Shown here: positions 12,720-24,042 of the stretch, one piece after another
Numbering within the stretch: position 1 is the stretch's first letter
How the letters are laid out: each line of letters begins with the position of its first letter
Assembly (NCBI GenBank): GCA_015832175.1
Contig: WJXW01000013.1
Coordinates: forward strand, 1,612,001-1,676,000
DNA: 64,000 nt
Direction: 5' to 3'
Origin: Paraphaeosphaeria minitans
Taxonomy: Eukaryota; Ascomycota; Dothideomycetes; Pleosporales; Didymosphaeriaceae
The notes under the pieces: generated by a model
Database searches by the model: none
What the model was told of the DNA's origin: nothing
Seen by the model: the letters and a program-made list of their open reading frames with translations, nothing else
Translations under genes and position numbers: made by a program

Positions 12720-13480
12720 TCTTCCGGGTGCAATCTTTTCTGTAGTGCTTTCATAGTGTAATTAATGTTCTAGCCGTAAGTATGAAGTTAAAATCTGATT
12801 CAACAGCAGCAGAGGCCGCGGCTGACAAGCCTATAGCAGCGTTCTAGAGTTAATACATGCAGTGCTCCTCTACGAAGATATAAAATTGAGCGATAGTTAC
12901 GTAGTACAATATTATCTAAGTAATCTTGTTATACATATTTTGTCCATGCCGGTGTACAATTAGTAATAGTCAACCTCAAAAAACTTTAGCTCGGAACTTT
13001 GCGTTAAGCCTAAATTCACCAGTACCGGCCTCACAAAATTTGCTGTTAAACATCTTATCAAAGTATCTTAAACAATCGCAAATAAGGCCGCGCTAGATGT
13101 TAAATGTTTTAATCGGGCCACACAAGGGACCTACTTCAAATGCCCACATATGAAACTCGAAAACGCTTAATAGTAGTGGCTCTAACTAACACTTACAAGG
13201 TGGCAGAAGGAATAGATCCTGTAACATCTTAAGTAGCAACAGCTAGGTATTTTCAAGCAAGATCTAATAACACTAAGCAGTAAATAAAGTGCTTATAATA
13301 TACCTAAAAGGATCTAGCGGTCTAATTTACCTGCAGCTCCGCTTAATTGATCCACAAGAAAAGCAATTTCCAAATAGAAAAAATAAAACAGTTTCTTCTA
13401 CAGGAATATGGGCGCATAGTGGTCCTGCAACTCAGGTGGCCATGAGTTTATAATATACGCACCGAGGACCTGGCATATAT
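12720..13480. repeat. AT-rich, stop-rich block, possible decayed repeat
   Basis: Composition shifts to AT-rich with many TpA steps and no open frame of note, then returns to normal. It resembles a small RIP-affected remnant, but no element type can be named from sequence alone. Confidence 0.35.
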
Positions 13481-14220
13481 CCATCTCTTACAGCATCACA
13501 CCAGCTCTAACGGCACTGCCTATGTTGCCATTAGTTAGGTACCTAGACTTTCAATCCTCGAGCTTCCGGGATCTCCACTAAACTCTATTGTGGGCTACAA
13601 TATCAATGACCGACTTGCGTGAGCATTTTCAAACGAGAAGATGTCATATTCACCATCTGCCCACTTAATCGAAAACTCCCCACAGTAGCAACAAGCATAC
13701 TACCCACCGGCGCACATTGCGTGCGCAAGGAACAATAACAACATATAAGCAGAGAGTCTCGCATGGTAGCCCTCACGTGCAAACAAAGACCACCGAAATT
13801 ATTGAGCCAACCCCAAAGAAACCCCACTACACCCCACATATCCGATATACATACATGTATGATCTACCACACCAACCACCTGATATAGACACATTCACTT
13901 TCACTCACTCACGTATACTCTTGATACAGCCATCCGTGCCCAAGCCATCACGTCAGCCTGCCCTGACAACAATACCAACGGCAAACCGCACCATCACGCG
14001 CCACATAATGCGACAAAGACATCAAGAGAACGCCTGTGGCGCGACTTCGCACGCGAGGCCTAAGAGTAACGGCAAAGCAATATGCTTCCCCTCTCTCTCG
14101 ATGTATATATGTCTCTCTCGAAGCGTGGCAGCTCTCCAACTCGGCTATGTGAGCAAAATTGCTTTTTAATCCCTCAGTGTTACCTACCTACGCCGAATAC
14201 CTAGCCGAAATTTTGCAAAA
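13481..14220. other. intergenic, no gene called
   Basis: Contains an open frame at 13717-14169 with biased Thr/Pro/His composition and no recognisable features. The 3-prime part is the likely promoter and leader of the small secreted protein that starts at 14221. Confidence 0.35.
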
Positions 14221-14478
14221 ATGCACTTTCTAACGCTCTCCATCTGGTTCTTCGCCGCCATCGCAATGGCAACACCATCCCCGGCGGAGGAAGCCAACTT
14301 GCCGCGCAACCCACCACCATACAAGTATTCTACGAAGCCGAAAAGCACGCTGAAGACGAGCGCGACGAAGTTGCCAGTAGTAACGACAACCACGGCGCCA
14401 GTGGCAGTGACGACCACAGTGCCGCCGCCAGCGAGCACGTCGAAATTTGTAGGGCCGTGTCCTGCCAATCCTAATTAG
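14221..14478 (+). CDS. small secreted Thr/Pro-rich protein
   Basis: An 85-aa frame whose ATG follows a short A-rich leader. Residues 1-18 (MHFLTLSIWFFAAIAMAT) form a clear signal peptide with an Ala-X-Ala-like cleavage region. The mature part is low-complexity, rich in Thr, Pro, Lys and Val (TTTTAPVAVTTTVPPPAS), suggesting an O-glycosylated extracellular or wall-associated protein. The only Cys is near the C-terminus (GPCPANPN). No domain is recognisable. It stands alone, with about 1.3 kb of non-coding DNA downstream. Small size and compositional bias leave a real chance that it is spurious. Confidence 0.45.
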   Translation: MHFLTLSIWFFAAIAMATPSPAEEANLPRNPPPYKYSTKPKSTLKTSATKLPVVTTTTAPVAVTTTVPPPASTSKFVGPCPANPN

Positions 14479-15849
14479 GTCACATGCGGACCGTGTGCTG
14501 TTATGTAAGGGACTGGGCAGTGGAAGATAGAGGACAAGGCTGTCGTGGGGTCAGAATCAGGGGACTCTTAAGAGGCTCGGCGGGTGAAGTTGTTGAGAAG
14601 AATATGTAGGGACCCTTAGTATCTTACAGTTTGATTAGAACTTGGCGGTTATTAGATTGTATGCGTAACGTAGAAGGAATGTGACTATGTAAAGTGGATT
14701 GCTGAGCTATTGTAATTTGTTCAAATAAAACTCAAGCCAACGCTTGTTCTAATTAATAATTCTTGATTGAAACTTGTTTGGTGTTGTTATACCCTGATGA
14801 GACGCTCGACTTTGAAATTCGTAAATACGACTGATACAGTGAGATGAACAGCTTTTAACTCTCCTAAGTAAGTGGAATCTCCCGCATGTTTTCTTGGAGG
14901 CGCGCTTGTGTCGCCGCCCGGTGCATAGACCACTCTAGATTACCAACTCTACGATTGTCATGCCCAACCAATTGAACCAGGAGGCCTGATAAACGTGAAT
15001 TCTTCGCAACGTCCTTTATGTGGATTACTAGGGTCTGCACGTCATGCTAGGGGGTCTCCATTGCATCAAACCTGGGCAAGCCCTTGTCGTCGTATTTACC
15101 CAAAGGACCCTTGCGATACTGCTTAAGAAGCTCCAGTCGCGTTGTTCCTGTAGTAGTTGTGAAATGTTAATCGTCGTTTCCCGGCGCGTGCTAAGTCGAC
15201 GCCCTACCTAAAAGGAGTAGATCGTCTTTGAAGAGCCCTACGAGACACACATTTCCCCAAGACTTGCGTATCTGCAGAAGCGCAGTTGCAAGCCCAGAGA
15301 ATGCGACCAGCTTTTCGGTTGCACGGAACAGGCGCCGAGTGATTTATTCTTCTGATGAGTATTGCCAATGTTATTTAATACTGTCTTTGTCTTCCTCATC
15401 GTTCAGCACGCGTCACGTCAGGTGATCCCAGGAGTCGATGAAACACAATTCGGGTGCGATTGCGCTTCATTGGAAGCATGCAGACGATTCATTTGGGTGT
15501 TGGTGAAATGCACTACACGCGGCGGGAAAAGCTCTTCCTGCACTGCTCACCCACGCTTCACAAAAAGCCCAGTGATGTGGTCTGCACCACAAGTCATGTA
15601 ATACAGCGCCTTCAAATGTGGACATGCACCTATCCCAGAGCATCTCGGCGACGGTTTAGGAAGGACCACGCGTAAAGTTCGGCGCGTGTGCAGAGCAAAC
15701 AATTCACGCTGAGCCAAAGCTTATTAACCCCCAGGCAGGTACCCCATACTGGCTTAGGTAATGGTTCTGGGGGCGAGGTACTTTCCCCCCAGAACATCGA
15801 TCGTAACATAATACTCTTTTGAGGCTTCAAAACCTCGGATCGTGGCTTT
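14479..15849. other. intergenic, no gene seen
   Basis: 1.4 kb with short frames only; no recognisable protein or RNA. Confidence 0.45.
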
Positions 15850-17079
15850 TCATGGCGACACGGGAGAGATAGCGTCCTCATCGCGAGCAGGTGGTGATGA
15901 CGCAGGCGCAAAATCATGACTCCTGACTTGCACCATCTCCTCCCTCTCCGAGTCTTGGGTTTTCAAGCTTTTCGATGGGGAGCCTTCTGACCCCTTGGTA
16001 AGAGAAAGGGACCCAACCTGCGTCGGAAACTGCGTATCTTGACTCGCAAGTCTGGAGATTGCTGATCGGTCCCGGTGTGTATAAGCATTCGGCACTGACG
16101 GGCTTGTCGCCTGAGACAGTTGCGCGTTATTGCTGTTTGTCGTGCTCCGCGGGGCTGGATAGAAAGACCACGGCTGAGGACTTGACGCATTGAACTCGTC
16201 TACCTCAAAGAGCTCCCGGAGGATGGTCCAGGTGAATGGCATGTTGGCGACAATGATCGCCATGGAGACTTCGCGGAGGTACCAAGAGAGCCAAGTGTGT
16301 ATGTAGGAGTTGCTTATAGAATAATACAAGCTCAGTATAGCGGCCGTCATGGTAAACAGCCCAAGTGAGAAGATAAAGCAAAGGACCACTTTTCGCTTGA
16401 TGGGAAGTGACGACCGTATGAGCATCTGGAGGGCGATGCCTAGCATGACCAGATCCGAAGATACGTTGAACACGGTCTTGGCGATGCGATGGTCGATCAG
16501 GGTATTGCATTGCTTATTCGCAGTCGGTACCGCGTAGTACTGTGAGAACGGACGACACCAGGCAGCGAAGTACAAAATCTCCATGGTAACGAAGCCGAGC
16601 ACAACGTAGGCGGCGAGAAGTTGGATGGCGACGTTTTCCTTGTGCAGCGCTGTGCGTGTTAATCGGTGATACATGACCAGCAGGCAGCCCTTGCAGGACC
16701 AGATGACGAGAATCATCATCTGTTCCACGACGATCATGAGTTTGCTGCCGTACACGCGACGCGAAGTATCGCGCGGGCTGAGTGCACCCCAGTCGAAGCC
16801 GCTCGGCTCAAGGTTCGATCCGGCCTTCAGGTACCTGTTGGAAACCACGATAAAAGTGGTGTAGCAGGTTGCCACGAACAGGCCCATGACCCAGTCGTCA
16901 ACTTGCAGGCCTTTGATCGAGCGAAATAGCAGCCTTCGAGAAATTCTAGGGAAGCAGTCAATCTCAATTCTAGTTTGTGACCGGCTAGAAAGGTGCGGCA
17001 CTCACAGCCGGGCGCCGATCATGGCGAGTACGACAATCCACCATATCCACGATTCGCCAGTGTACGGTGTCTTTGCCAT
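15850..17079 (-). CDS. 7TM fungal rhodopsin-domain integral membrane protein
   Basis: Two exons: 17006-17079 (start) and 15850-16945, joined by a 60-nt intron (GTGAGT ... CCTAG), giving 389 aa. Residues 11-24 (WIWWIVVLAMIGAR) start the first membrane helix. After GLQVDDWVMGLFVATCYTTF follow about six further helices, including ENVAIQLLAAYVVLGFVTME, FNVSSDLVMLGIALQML and KRKVVLCFIFSLGLFTMTAA. This is the pattern of the fungal rhodopsin-domain (PTH11/SAT4-related) family of presumed plasma-membrane receptors. The last 110 residues are a hydrophilic Ser/Pro-rich cytosolic tail. No CFEM domain precedes the helices. A longer in-frame start at 17232 exists, but its extension is Arg/Pro-rich and less likely. 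Ligand unknown. Confidence 0.8.
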
Positions 17080-18733
17080 CGCACGCGCTATCCGTACGGT
17101 GGCCTGTATTCGCGCGGTTGTTGCGGGTGCATGTTGTGGTGCAACCAAGATACACCTAATCTGGGCGACGAGGCGAGGAATGCTCACTTCGGCTGGTCGT
17201 CTGCGCGCTGATAAGCGGCTGGGGGGTGCCAATTACAAGTGAAGGTGAAGGTGAAGGTGAAGGTGAAGGTGAAGATGAAGATGAATATGAGTGAGTATAC
17301 GCGCGCGAAATTGTTGCGCAACGTGCTTTCAGCTACCTAGATGCTGTGATTCGGCGATAGCAACGGTGAATGGGTTCATGGGTTGCAGGCAGGTAGGTAG
17401 GTAGGTACAGCAGGGAAGTGGACCCTGAGGGATCCGCTCCTGCTTTTTGCGGGGTTCGGCGCTAGAGAGATACGATAATTTCGATCCCGTGGTTGCTACA
17501 GGCACCTTGCCCAGCAACGCTTCACTCGCCATGTTCTTTGCATACTGACACTCAATGCTGACAGGCAGTCGCTCAAATGTGCAATGTCAGTAACCATCGA
17601 GCCATGACCCGACAGTCTTGGTTGTTTAGCATGATCTCCTCCGGTGAAAGGAACTTCTCCCTTCACGCATATTGCCAAACTCTAGACTTTCGACATCGTC
17701 TGCTCCTGGTGCTGGAAGGTTGGTCTTAAAAGTTTTTTACGTAAAGTGGAGGTACAGTTTCTGATAGTCACGTGCTGGACACCCGGTCTCAGGGCTCCAG
17801 CACGTACCTGCATATTATCATGGGCCCCACTATTCATAAGGCACCAAAATACACACGATCAATGGATATGATTTCATACAATCAGAGAGGCCTTTCTATT
17901 CATTTCCTGAAACTACATTCGTAGGAAGGACGGAACGACGTATCACGTTAAGCCTCGTTGCAGGCCTGAAGTACACATCATGTCACCAAAGCGTCAGTCA
18001 ACGCAGACAGTCATATCATCTGGACGCGTCATCATCTGCAATTTGCACGCAATACTACGGCTACAACAGTAGGTGCAGTACATGTCATCTTCCTGTTGCC
18101 TGACCGCCTGAAATACCGTGCGTGAGACTGTTTTGTGCACAGTTGGAAGACCCACAGTGGATGGTGTGAAGCTTTGACCGGAGAAAGCTCCGACACGATA
18201 CGATACGTGCGAATACGATGCGGTATGTCCTGCCTGCTATGCAAGTACGAGAACCTTTTACGGTGTGGAAAGAATGTAGGGTGGAAATCTGAAATGCAAT
18301 GGCCGAGGATGCGACAGCCGCCTTGCACCGACGGTGGTCGTATAATGTGGCACGCCTTGCTCGTTTGTTCGTTGGATAATACCATATGGGGTCTTGTAAT
18401 AATTTGCTTGTTTAGTCGTCGGATAATGCCAAATGATGGTCTTGTAATCCAGAAGATGGTCGTGTAGATAATTGACCACATGATGACGAGTCGGCTGCCC
18501 AAGCCACCGGCCCCAACGTTGGTCAATCAGAGGATGAAACGGCCGCACTGCTGCGCCGCATCTAGGGACCGGGTCCACTTGTGAACGCTACGCTTGCGAA
18601 GGCTGCCCTACGTAACCGATCTGCTGGCCTGGCCGTCCTATGTTTCCTGCTGCGCTCTTTTGACCAAACCTCTGCCTTTATATGCATTCTTCTCCATGAT
18701 TCCCCTACGACTCTTCTTTTGACGTCACGCACT
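17080..18733. other. promoter region and spacer
   Basis: Lies between the divergent 7TM gene and the glycosyltransferase. Holds a GTGAAG hexamer array (17239-17286), AGGTAGGTAGGTAGGTA near 17393-17410 and a pair of similar segments around 18371-18450 (GGATAAT...GTCTTGTAAT). No credible gene. Confidence 0.5.
17239..17286. repeat. (GTGAAG)6 hexamer array plus two variants
   Basis: Six perfect GTGAAG units followed by ATGAAG and ATGAAT, about 160 bp upstream of the 7TM protein start on the opposite strand. Confidence 0.9.
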
Positions 18734-21700
18734 ATGACGAACGACGAGAGACAGCCCCGCGGCGGGGCTGCGCAAGGGGAGGATTCCCCACAAGCACAAC
18801 CACCGCCCTACAATGAAAATGAGACGGAGCTCGCAGGCAGCATACACTCGAGCTCTGCGCAGCAACACGGCGCGACTGGGACCGAACAGCTGCCGGAGCC
18901 GTCGCGAACGAAGCCTGAGGAGTCGACGTACGCCAGTGCGTACCGCCCAGAAGAAGCGCAGAGCGTCTCTCGGGCAGCGTGCGTACATGGACACTTCATG
19001 CACATCTACAGTGCTAATCCGTCGCCAGAACCGGTACACACGGTGAACATGACCTGAGCAGCATTGCACACGAGCATACCACCCCCGCAGACCATCCCCC
19101 GCCCGCGTACAGCGAGTTTCCAGGCACATTAAAGGACGAAGGCGGCCAACTCGGCGTAAACGCGACAGTTGCGAGCGATGGAAGAGTCAACATTAACATC
19201 GACCAAAAGAGTCGCGGCCTATCGCAACTCATCGTACCACAGCTTCAGCGCCAGCTCACCCGCGTCCAGGACGAACCCGCACCGCCGCCTCCCTACATCC
19301 CCGAATCGCTCGGAGGCGCACCTGGCCAGAGGCCCCCTCCCCCACTGAATCTCGTCATACAAGTCGTTGGCTCGAGAGGAGACGTGCAACCATTCGTCTC
19401 GCTGGGCAAGGTGCTCAAGGAAACCTATGGGCATCGCGTGCGGTTGGCGACACATGCGACTTTCAAGGACTTCGTTATTGAAAATGGATTGGAATTTTTC
19501 AGCATCGGCGGCGACCCCGCCGAGCTCATGGCATTCATGGTCAAGAATCCTGGTCTAATGCCGGGTTTTGACACACTACGCAGCGGCGAGGTGGGCAAAC
19601 GTCGAAAAGGCATCGCCGAGATTCTGCGGGGAACGTGGCGATCGTGCATTGAGACTGGCAACGGCATGGGCGTGGATCCGCTCAAGCAGACCATCGAAGA
19701 ATGGATGGGCATTGAGGACCAGCTACCGGACGAACTCAAGAAGCCCTTTGTCGCTGATGCCATCATCGCGAACCCGCCAGCCTTTGGGCACTTGCATTGC
19801 GCTGAGAAATTGGGCATACCCTTGCACATGATGTTTACGTAGGTCAATCCATCTCTTTGACCTTCTTAATGCTAACAATGTCCATAGAATGCCCTGGAAC
19901 CCGACGCAGCAGTTTCCTCACCCCCTGGCCAACATCCAAACCTCGAATGCAGACGCATCCATCACCAACTACATGTCATATATCCTTGTAGATATGCTGA
20001 CATGGCAGGGCTTGGGAGACTTGATCAACAAATTCCGCAAAGATGTCCTTAACCTGGATCCGATCAGTTTGCTTTGGAGTCCCGCCATGTTGGAACGGAT
20101 GAAGATCCCGCACACATACTGCTGGTAACTTGAATTCATCTGTTCCATACAACGGGACCCGCTAACCCTGTGCCAGGTCTCCAGCGTTGATCCCGAAACC
20201 CAAGGATTGGGGGCATCATATTTCGATTGCGGGCTTCTTTTTTCTTAATTTGGCATCAAACTACACACCAGCACCAGATCTTGCCGATTTCTTAGCCGCA
20301 GGCGAAGCGCCTGTGTACATCGGCTTTGGGTCGATTGTGGTTGACGATCCAAACGCTATGACCACGATGATCTTTGAAGCAGTAAAGACAACCGGAAGAC
20401 GAGCATTGGTGTCAAAGGGCTGGGGCGGCTTGGGTGGAGATGACCTGAACGTGCCCGAAGGTGTCTTTATGCTTGGCAACGTGCCACACGACTGGTTATT
20501 CAAGCACGTTGCAGCTGTAGTCCATCACGGTGGTGCTGGTACTACTGCCGCAGGTATCGCCGCCGGTCGGCCTACCGTTGTCGTACCATTCTTTGGCGAC
20601 CAACCTTTTTGGGGAGCTATGGTGGCCAAAGCTGGTGCTGGGCCTGACCCCATCCCGTACAAGGACTTGACTGCGGAGAAGCTAAGCAACGCCATCCAAG
20701 AGGCTTTGAAGCCAGAGTCGCTTTCCAAAGCCGCAGAACTTTCCGCTAGAATCTCGAAAGAACAAGGAGCCCAGGTCGGCGCTCAGTCGTTCCATCAGAT
20801 GTTGAAGTACGATGATCTAAGATGCGCTGTTGCTCCAAACCACCCGGCTGTCTGGAGAGTGAAACGTACTCAGGTCCGCCTAAGCGCCAAAGCTGCGACT
20901 GTTCTAACTCAAGACGGCGAGCTTAGCTTCTCTGACCTCAAACTGTAAGTCTCCTCACTCTGGCAAGCGTATACAGCCTGATCGTATTAGGTTCCGCGCG
21001 CGCGAATACATTCCGGACGAAGGTCCTTGGGATCCAATCACTGGTGCTACATCCGCTCTTTTCGGTACTGCAGGACAGATGATGATGGGTGTGGCCGATT
21101 TCCCCATTGAGACCTTGAAACTTCTCAACATCCATCCTGACTCCTCGCGCAAGGGCAAGGGCAAAGCGAAGCAGACTGGGAACGATAGTGCCACCGATAC
21201 AGGCTCGCGAGCTGACGGCGGGCCCGCGGCTAGGTCAAACACCGGATCAGGAGCTGGAAGCAGCACCGCTTCAATCACTACGATGAAAAAGCTAGGCACG
21301 TCGGACAGTCGCGGTGGTGCCTTGTCCCAAATACCAACAGCATCTAACCCTTCCAGTCCCCGACCAGACCCGGAACGCTCTGGATTCATGGCTCAAGCAA
21401 TGGCGCAGCATTCTCAGGTCTCACCGTCTCGTTCGCCGTCACGGGATCGGGCTTGTCTCGTTCCAGGATCCAGCCATAGCCGCAGATCAAGCCAAGGTCG
21501 TGCGGCCTCGGTCTCAGCCTCGGAACTTCGTGACAAGGCAGGCACCGTCTACAGCGATAAGAGTACCTTTGGGGATAAGTTCGGCGAAATGAACAAAGAC
21601 TCAATCGTTGGCACGGGCAAAGGCGTCGGTAGAATCGTTGGTGCGGGTTTCAAGTCGCCCCTGGACTTCTCCATGAACGTTGCGCAAGGTTTCCACAATG

Positions 21701-23094
21701 TGCCTAAGTTGTATGGCGGTGAAGTGAGACAGGTGGATAAGGTCACCGGTTTCCAGAGCGGCTTGAAGGTTGCTGCAAAGGTATGATCATCGCCCCGCGG
21801 CCATGTCACCGTCTTACATACTCTTTAGCAATTCGGTTTCGGCCTTTACGACGGCATAGCCGGCATCGTCACCGACCCATACAAGGGCGCAAAGAAAGAA
21901 GGTGGATTAGGTTTCGTCAAAGGCGTGGGCCGCGGTATCTTCAGCGTCCCCTTCCGCGTCATGGGTGGTGCCTGGTCCGTGCCCGCGTACGTCATGAAGG
22001 GTCTGTACCAAGAAATGCTCAAGAACCAGGGTTCGGGTGTGCAGAACTACATTATCGCTGCCCGAATTTCGCAGGGATACGACGAGGCTTCAGCATTGTC
22101 GCCGGCAGATAAAGCAGATATTGTCAGCCAATGGCGATGCATCAAGACAAATGTTAAGAAGAAGAAGAACCCTGGCGGAGACCAGCTGCAAGCTTTACAC
22201 AGCTACATGTCGGAAAAGCGTGGCAAGAAGGACAGAAAAGATCCGGATCTTCCTGAATCTGTTACTCGTACCGGAACCGGGGTGAGTACAAGGACACAGA
22301 GTGGCATGGACAACCCCGTGTACCCTCTACACCACGCACACACTTACCCCGAGCCCGCAAACCCGCGCAACGCTCCAGTAGCTCAGCAAGCCGATCTCCT
22401 CCACGACGAAGAAGCCGAGCGCACCGAACTCGAAACTGCTATCAAAGCCTCTGTCGCCGAGACCTCACGCGGCAACCCCGAGGAAGACGAGCTCATCGCG
22501 CGCGCCATCCGTGCCTCAATGCTCGAGCTCCAGCGTGAGCCCGAGCACGACGAAACGGAAGAAGAAGCCCTCCAGCGCGCAATGAAAGCCAGCATGGACG
22601 AGGCCCAAAAAAGCGGCGTCTCTGCCGACGAGCAGCGCATTCTCGAAGAAACGCTGCGCGCGTCGATGCTGGAGACGTCGCGTGCGCGCCGGGCACACAA
22701 TTCGGACTCGGAGTGGGATTCGTCGGGTACTGAGGACAACGAGGAGTACCAGCGCATACTGGCTGAGTCAGATAAACTGCATCAGCTCCACTCGAGCGAG
22801 GGCAAGCATGATGAGTATTTCTCCAGCATTGTGGGTGCGCGCGACGCTGGTGACGCGAAAGCACAACCCCCAAATGACGAGGAGGAAGAGGCGCTAAGGA
22901 AAGCAATCGAGGAGAGCGAGCGTGAGGATAAAGAGGACAAGGAGCGGCTGGAGAAGCAAATGACAGAGGAGGATATTGTTATGGAGTATGTGAAGAAGCA
23001 GAGTTTGGCGGAGGCGCAGCATAGGGAGAGATTGAGACAAGGGAGGAATTTTGGGGGCGAGAGCTCTGGTGGTGGGGCTTCGGGGGCGGCGTAA
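18734..23094 (+). CDS. UDP-glycosyltransferase (sterol-glucosyltransferase-like) with PPxY and UIM-like motifs
   Basis: Six exons: 18734-18978, 19029-19838, 19888-20124, 20177-20944, 20991-21780 and 21829-23094, summing to 1371 codons plus stop. Residues 1-185 are disordered with PPPY (about 23-26) and PPPPY (about 167-171), the type bound by WW domains of Nedd4/Rsp5 ligases. The GT-B catalytic part opens with VGSRGDVQPFVSLGKVL and ends with the UDP-sugar motif HHGGAGTTAAGIAAGRP. A Ser-rich linker follows, then a conserved Gly-rich segment (GKGVGRIVGAGFKSPLDF ... GLYDGIAGIVTDPYKGAKK). The last 220 residues hold five or six UIM-like helices such as ELIARAIRASMLE and EALRKAIEESERE. There is no PH-GRAM domain as in Atg26. 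Expected to glucosylate sterol or another lipid at membranes; the acceptor is not deducible. Confidence 0.88.
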
Positions 23095-24042
23095 TATGTT
23101 TGTATGGTGGGGGGCTGGTGCTGAGGATGGGGAGGGAAGGGAGGACGGTACATATGATGATTGATTGATTGATACCCACGACACGAACAGTATATGCTTA
23201 GCCTATCACGATGTTATCGCTATCACTTGACCTTGTTGATACGCATGACATGAGCATCTCGTGTTCAGCTTGCAATGGTCTGCTCGCCGTCGGCCCCACT
23301 AGGTACCTTGCAACTCCTCTTCGAGGTAATGGCTTGGATGCTGTTAGGTGTAAGGTATGAACAGTGTAGGTATATTAGGGAATAGTTGGTTAATAGCGGG
23401 TAGCTACTGAAGAGACGAATCGCTGGCGAGCTATCTCGCCAGCCGAAGACCTTACATAGGTACCCCGCCTATCACCTGACTGTGCTCCGTCGGCCCTACG
23501 GCCGGCCGGAACGTGACAGATGCTGTGAGAGATCTATTTGGTACGCTGATCTAATATAGGTTTCTGTTTACAAATTTACGCTACGTTTCACCGCACATGT
23601 CTCTCCGCATTAATCACCATTGGTTTACGATTAGGAAGTGGACAGGCTCACTATAATTTAGAATAAAGAAGTACGGTAACCATTGGGGTTCTGCAACCAT
23701 GATCTTCTGACACCCAAGCTATGCCGCTTTCGGAACAGCGCTATCAGCGTGCGCCGACTACCCAGATTATGGAAGAACTCCAAATCGTGACCACCAGCGC
23801 AGGAACATTTTTTCCGATGGAGCTTCACTATACTTGATGCGGTCATGCTCGATACCTATCTGCCCGCTCTGAAAAGCTCGGCACCTACCCGATATAGTTA
23901 GATAAAGTTACATCTTGGACGTCGTCTCAATTGCCTCCGCAACAAGAGCGTGTAGGTAGAGCGCTGTCGCTGGAACCAAACCTGTACCTACATTCGTTAG
24001 CATTCATACGAAGCCTACAAGACTCGCAGGCCACAATCTGGA
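23095..24042. other. intergenic, no gene seen
   Basis: Terminator side of the glycosyltransferase and promoter of the asparaginase. Contains GATTGATTGATTGA near 23159, CTAGGTACC near 23299 and short frames only. Confidence 0.5.

Noticed and set aside
13717..14169. 150-codon plus-strand frame
   Set aside because: Composition-biased with no recognisable feature; overlaps a comparable minus-strand frame.
17329..17532. 67-codon minus-strand frame upstream of the 7TM gene
   Set aside because: Short, partly built from the GGTAGGTA microsatellite; no recognisable features.
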